Below, piece by piece: positions 58,002 to 64,000 of a stretch of DNA of 64,000 nucleotides. The stretch is taken from the NCBI GenBank assembly GCA_005406025.1, contig BGZK01000225.1, forward strand, positions 186,001-250,000. Reading direction: 5' to 3'. A program made the translations under genes and the position numbers. Each line of letters opens with the position of its first letter. Positions within the stretch are counted from its first letter, which is position 1. The notes below the pieces were generated by a model. That model worked only from the letters and a program-made list of their open reading frames with translations, searched no databases and had not been told where the DNA came from. This DNA is from Eumeta japonica. Its lineage: Eukaryota; Arthropoda; Insecta; Lepidoptera; Psychidae.

Positions 58002-59837
58002 TTAACATAACGAAACGGGTTGTAGTCATTTACTTTATCTACATAAATCCGACAAAACGCATTGTTAATTCGAATTTTGTGTAATATGGATATGGGTTGT
58101 AATAAGTTATTTGTTTCAATGTTTCAGGGGCATATTAAAGACAAATACAAGTTAAAAAATTATTTACAACATAAAAAAGGATTATATCAAGGCTTAATGT
58201 ATATATTTTTTTGTATTTCATTATAATTTTTTTAATAACATATTCTGGGACAAACGAACAAGCGAGGCACTAGAAAAGTAGGTGGTCAGCCAGAGAAACC
58301 ACCAGTGTGTCGCCAGCCTCTTTTTGAGTAGGAATAGTATTGTGATTGTGAGGGGAGTGGGTTGATCAAGGCAGGAGTGAAGTGATGGAGGAGACAATGG
58401 TATGATGGATGGGAAGGAAGCTCACCATGACTCTCACTCATTGGACGAAATACAACAGCGGAAACTATTATTTCACGGCTGTTAATAGTCATTTAATAAA
58501 GGCAATAAGATTTGAAATATAGAAAAAAAATAGATATCTAACAAAAATTAAAAAAAATATATGTTGCAGCATTAGGTAATCCACGATACTGTCTAATTTT
58601 TCTGATGAAGCCAACTTCCAAAATTTAAAGCAACCGGTTCTCAAATATGGTACAAATTGGATAAACAAATTAACTCGACAATATACGTGTATGGATGATC
58701 TCAAGAATGTATCATTAAGAGATAATAAATTACAAAGATAACATAAATTTTATCAACAATTTAGTTTAGACTAATTATTTCTTAGTTCAGCATTAATCTT
58801 AAAACTATCCGGCGTGAACCACTTAGCGGAACGGACTTATAAATTTTATCAAACGAGAGACTTGACATTTTAGACTGGCAGCTCCAATTTTAAAGTCGCC
58901 ACGACATCGCTCTATCACTAACAATAATTCACTCGAGCATGGGATTTCTATTTAGGGTAATAAATTATTAATTTCATAATAAATATATCAAGATATATTT
59001 AAATCAAATGACCCCAATACTCTAAATCTACAAAACCGTGTAAAAAAAAAAATAAGCCTTTTTTTTTTATTTCGTCGCATCGTTCAAAAACTTATACGGC
59101 TCAAATAAGTAAACAAATAGGTTTAACCTAGTTCTCGAGTCGGCCGTGGAGTGGTTAAAAAAAGCCCAAAGTGAAAAGCCCAACGATACCTGCGCTTGAA
59201 TACGAGCCGCGTGGTCCCGTCACTCGACCGAGCTTTTGTTGAGGTGCCGATACACCTGGGCTAAATATCAAACTGATCTACTTTTTTCGCTCACTTCAGA
59301 ATAGGGGTTGAAACGTGACTTTAAAATTCGAGGTGGGCGTGCAAGTTTTTTCGAAAACGATTTCCGAAAATCAAATTTCGTAAATTTCGTGATGAGTACT
59401 GATATACTTTTACCGCGACTTAGTCTATTATGCGTATAAAGTGTTTGATGACGTAGAAAAATATTAGATCACCTTAAACATTCGTTGTAAGCGCTTTTTG
59501 ATCGGTAAGTCAGCTTTGTTTCATTTAAGACCAATAAATTGTTTATAGTTGCTAAAGGTTTTGTGACCAATGTTATATAGATCCGTATCACAAAACTTAA
59601 TAAAACGACAAACTAAGAAAAAACTCGGGCTCATGTAAATATAGTTATTATTGCAAATCGAATTTTTGCATATGTTAATTTGTTCCCTCTCCTATATCAC
59701 GTAGTATCATAAAATATTATATTATACATTGATCAAAGTACTAAACTATTAAATAGCATTAAAATGGCACAAATGAGGGACGAGAAATGGCAATTTTTCT
59801 TTTGAAAATCGAGTGCGAATTCTTTTTAATTTTTAGC
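58002..59837. other. Mostly AT-rich non-coding stretch
   Basis: No gene was recognised. Region 58260-58490 is of higher complexity but without a motif. A GC-containing patch at 59140-59240 has GGAGTGGTTAAAA, weakly like a tRNA D arm. Confidence 0.5.
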
Positions 59838-59886
59838 GTACATTTTTTTTTGTAAAGAAATGTACATTTTTTTTTTTGTAAAGAAA
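59838..59886. repeat. 24/25-bp tandem duplication with T-run
   Basis: GTACATTTTTTTTTGTAAAG-AAAT is followed directly by a second copy with two more T and a diverged last base. Slippage product. Confidence 0.75.
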
Positions 59887-61739
59887 TTACGTTCTGAGAT
59901 ATCTTATTCCACCTCCTTGATGTCAATTTGATGTTTCGGTAATACGAATTTACTCCATTTTACTAATATTCTTCATTGATTAATAATTGCATATTCAAAT
60001 TTTGACCTTACAAGTCTTTTTAGGAACAATGACCTCCATTAGTATCGAGCCAAAACTTGTTAAATCAGTTTATAGTTTATCAACAACCACTAATTTATAA
60101 TACCAATTATCAAATCTCTATATAACTTTGGGAAAAAAGATCGTGAAAGAAGTTTGTTAGATGTCTAAATGTTACAATCCTTTTTCTTGTCTATTAATGT
60201 GATGTTTATTTCTGAGCTATAAATACGAACCATCGTAACATCTAACTCGTCTATCTTTAATTTATTAAATAACTAAAATGGATGCAATGAACCTACAAAA
60301 CTGACTAGATTAGTATTTAAATTATTTCACAAAAAAATAAACATTTATTTTACATAATGTGCAAGTTACTAAATATCTATTTTTTAGGAGGTACGCGAAT
60401 CAAATATGCGTCTCATTTCATTCTATTAATCGTCACGTAATTTTATACGTTGTCAATAATTGCATTTGATTTAAATTTATTATGTGACTAATAATACATT
60501 TATATTAACATTAAACAAGCTCAAAATTTATACGAATTATTATATAGTATTTAAGTTTGATTAATATTAAGTCATCTATTGTAAATAGACGATAGTTAAT
60601 AAACAATATTTATTAATGGATTTAGACGTATAATCGACTGTGTTTTCCTTTAAGAGACCTAACACATTTTTTTTTATTATCCATAGACAATAATAAACAA
60701 GCCCGATGCCCGTGCACCGCAACATTTAGCTCGTGGCGTGAGTTTCGAAAGGAACGTGTTATTTACATTTTTTTCCCTCCGAAATGCTAAAAAAAAAAAG
60801 GGGAGAAGGAATACAATCGTGCGCACACCAAATGTCTCCGGCGTCCTAAACAGGTTGGTCCAGTTACTTTTTCATTTCTCAAGCGTGTGTTTTCGACGAC
60901 CGAGTGGGGAAACGACACCGTAGCATAAATACCGTGGGATACGGACATTGGTTTAATAAAACTGCGGTTATGGTAGTATGAGTGGAGCTCAAAATTTGAA
61001 TCGTATCTCATTTCAGCGCATTCGATTGGACAGGCGAGGGGTACGGCCACCAGTATATTAATATCCCTAATATTTCGCTTAAGCACCCACATTGTTTTAA
61101 ATATGCATATCTCGTGGTGAATACGTCTAAGACTTAAGGATAAAAGCTCTGAGCCCGAACGTGGAAATGTTAATGTTAACTGGGTAGTTGGTACGGCGCG
61201 GCTATGCTAATGCTATATGCTGTTATTGTTGTTGGCTGAGAATATTGATTTTATTTGTTTTTTTTTTGTTGTGCTATGGTATGGATGTAAAAACTGAAAA
61301 TCCAAAAATGTTCAAATAATCCGAAACTTCATATTTATTACTCTACGAGTTTGTCTACATAGGGTTTAAATATTATATAAACATGAGCGCCATTAACAAC
61401 TTTTTATTCTTGAAAAATCGGCATCAACTATCTTCAATTATACGTATTTTTGACTCGAATTCGTTTTTATCACACGCCTCATGAGCACCTATACAGTGAT
61501 ATTCTAGTGGAAATATAAATTCTCTGAAGTAATAATTGAATTATTTTTATAATAATTTTATCACATAAATTATTATGAATGTTTATCAAAGAAGCGATCT
61601 CTCGTACACACGTAGTTTAATTGTGCATACGAAACAAAAAAAAAAATGTCACCGCATAATAAAAGATACATATTTGATAATGATAAAATAAAACGCCATT
61701 ATAAATAACAGGTGCACAATTAATTACTTATAAAGGAAT
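59887..61739. other. AT-rich non-coding stretch
   Basis: No gene was recognised. The patches at 60690-61060 and 61140-61210 are less AT-rich, with short frames and no motif. Confidence 0.5.
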
Positions 61740-61910
61740 ATCAATTAGCATCGGGATCCTTATCGTGTGCAAGTTACAAGAGGACGCTGCGAGCTTATAC
61801 ATCAAGTAGATGTAATTATTTGATAGCACAACCCAGGTTAAGCTGGCTTAATTGTGCCGCGGTCAATTAACGAGTTAATTTCGTGCCCGAGACGCCGGTG
61901 AGTAATGGCA
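61740..61910. promoter_or_regulatory. Candidate regulatory block with homeodomain-like sites
   Basis: Unique-looking sequence contains GTAATTATTTGATAGC, GGTTAAGCTGGCTTAATTG and GTCAATTAACGAGTTAATTTC, where TAATTA/TTAATT-type cores recur among GC-containing words. No open frame. Enhancer function is inferred from motif density only. Confidence 0.3.
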
Positions 61911-62189
61911 TGCATTATTTTATTCGTTCTAGATAATGTAATGTTTGTTTGTATTAATCGCTTGTGAATTCAATTTTAACAACTCGCAAATATTATTTCA
62001 CACGGCATCGTAGAAATCGAACGTACTTAAGGACATCAATTCGTTACCGCCCAAATCGAGAAGAAAAAGAAAGAAAAAAAAATGCGTGTAATTTGTGTAG
62101 CATTACATTGACCAACTTTACCATCAGACTGGGAGAGTTCTAGAGTGCCGGGATCGACTAACGCCTGTTCAGCGTGAGGATTACGGCAC

Positions 62190-62227
62190 ATGCAAATAAA
62201 GGGCATTATTATAGAACACTGCCCTTT
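62190..62227. promoter_or_regulatory. POU octamer followed by a hairpin
   Basis: A perfect ATGCAAAT (62190-62197) abuts an inverted repeat, AAAGGGCA (62198-62205) with TGCCCTTT (62220-62227), loop 14 bases. It may be a regulatory site or a small hairpin. Confidence 0.35.
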
Positions 62228-64000
62228 GAAAGATTTTTATGTTCAACAAATGCTGTTGCTGTTGATGACGACGATATGAAATAAATATTGTCGATCATAT
62301 ATAATGTAAACATTAAGGTCGGATGTGAAATTAATGGATTATAGAACCTTACGGAAACAAAAGACTTTTCCGATCTCAACCTATTGTATCATTAATATTC
62401 TATATATATTTACAAAAAGGAAAAAAATCTATTTATTTTTGTATTAATCATTTAATTTAAACATTTAGATTTCCTTTTTTTTTTTTGGATCGATCATATT
62501 CGCACAAATAAAAATTACAAAATCATATACGATTTTTTTTAAAAAACGACATTTACTATAAAATTGATGGAAATGCGCGCGCGCACATACGAAACGGTTG
62601 CTGGTATACAAAAAATTGTAAAACAACTGCAACGTATCGTTCACGGAGGGGGTACACGTCAAACGGCCACGCCTCGCGGGGGCGCCGACCCTCCATTCTT
62701 CCCTCCTAGCCTCTAACTAACACTACAACTATAAATAGTATATAAAACCATTACAATTACTATACGAGTTCTTCAATTTCACATTAGCAATATGAAGCTT
62801 CTTATTGTTATTGTACAATGTTATATAAACAGCTGTTTATTTTTCTTTAATATCTTCAACATTAGATTAGGTTTGAGGTTAAAACTGCTCAACCACACGA
62901 TACGACACCAATAGTGTCAAATTCGTGGCGTCGCACCCTTTGAAACCTTAAGTTTCTATACCGTTTTACATACATTATCGCTCGCGTTAGCTTTCTTTAG
63001 CTGACCTGCTACACAATATATGCATAATATATAGCTTTATATTTTTATAAATAACAATGAGCGAAATTAAATTTATTTTCTGATTTGGTGTTAATTCAGT
63101 TTAATTTTTTCTCCTTCTTTTGTATTTGAATAAAATAAATACATAGAGATAGAAGTACACGTGTAGGTAGGTAAAGCACTGGTTTTTGGAAGATAATTTA
63201 AAAAATGTACTCAACAATACATTGGAATAAATGGACTTTCCAATAATACATACAACTGTGTATCATATCAATGTATGATACACTGTGTTTGTGGCAACAT
63301 TATTCACACAATGTAATTTTCTGCGGTTGTTACAAGTACAATAAAGTGCTAAAACAAACTTCAAGAGTACCTACAACACTGAAAGTTAATAAAATATACG
63401 GATTTACGCGTTAAAAATATTAAAGTACGAACTGTACGTCTTGTTTCAAAAAAGATTTGTAAGACTGAAAATATTATTCTTATAAGATTTTCTGATTATG
63501 AAAAAGATTTATCATTTTACAAATAATTTGCAACAAAAATTTATTTCAAAGTAAAAATTAACAATAAAACAAATAAAACCATTGAATATGAATGTAGAAT
63601 ACAGCAGAAGGTCCTAACATTTCTTTAACATTGCCTTTAACTTTTTATCAGGCAATTTTTATTTATTCATTTGTCCGAAACACATTTTTAATGGAGGCCT
63701 GACAGATTGAACTGAAATATTATCTAGTAGCACAATCGCGTGCGCATAATAAATGGATGTTGTCAAGAACCAAAAAAAAATTATTTGCACTCTAAAACTC
63801 TCGTATGCACTATAAACATTTTCATCATATCACTGTTGTCAAATAAATTGGTTACTAAGAATGATTACAACCTATAAGCAGTTCGTACGTCCGTATGCAT
63901 CTAAAAATATGTAGGTGGATTAAGGAGCTAGTCGAGTGAGTTTTTTCTACATAACGAATCAGCACTGAAATAAAAACCAGAATAGACACCTTTCTTACAT
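62228..64000. other. Mostly AT-rich non-coding stretch
   Basis: No gene was recognised. A GC-rich patch at 62570-62700 includes a GCGCGCGCGC run and GGCCACGCCTCGCGGGGGCGCC. The last kilobase is AT-rich without recognisable repeats. Confidence 0.55.

Noticed and set aside
1..64000. CRISPR array, prophage, operon or other prokaryotic system
   Set aside because: No spaced direct-repeat array, no gene-dense coding and no phage-like genes. Composition and transposons are those of an insect nuclear genome.

Overview
The window looks like a stretch of lepidopteran (moth or butterfly) nuclear genome: AT-rich, long non-coding spans, no open frame over about 160 codons, and many repeats typical of Lepidoptera. 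The best evidence is Helitron ends (a 5' end like TCCTACTAATATTATAAA, and a 3' end of the GCGGGCAAAAGCTAGT type), a decayed mariner, and the short retroelement tail ending in CGGAACCCT and ACTTGGCCGG-like sequence. I could not name the species. No complete, recognisable protein-coding gene is present. The window is most simply a gene desert or a very large intron.

Layout. 1-11.8 kb: AT-rich DNA with a Cys-rich repeat-encoded fossil (1106-1299, minus), CpG-rich islands (2440-2712, 6540-6860, 8980-9290), a tRNA-like module (3172-3272), a candidate exon (7382-7526) and a cluster of ATATGC/octamer motifs (7843-8345). 11.8-15.2 kb: two Helitron-derived elements, one holding the C-terminal remnant of a Helitron helicase. 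16-24 kb: retroelement tails in both orientations, a tRNA-like module, and a Helitron split into a 5' part (21994-22560) and a 3' part with a degenerate minisatellite (23400-23805). 25.5-27 kb: a Helitron whose 5' tip is interrupted by an internally deleted mariner. 28-34 kb: AT-rich DNA with a dead LINE C-terminus (30611-30897) and a 968-bp interval bounded by a 12-bp inverted repeat. 35.2-47.2 kb: most of the GC-rich, low-repeat islands, with tRNA-like modules, homopolymers and short tandem repeats. 47-64 kb: AT-rich DNA with a 54-codon open frame (49980-50144), another GC-rich island with a tRNA-Ser/Leu-like module, a second copy of the LINE C-terminus, short tandem repeats and octamer-containing candidate regulatory blocks.

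The parts do not form a pathway or an operon-like system. The picture is layered transposon decay between islands of unique GC-rich sequence that may be regulatory. The two items most likely to be host genes are the candidate exon at 7382-7526 and the small open frame at 49980-50144; neither was recognised and both need transcript evidence.
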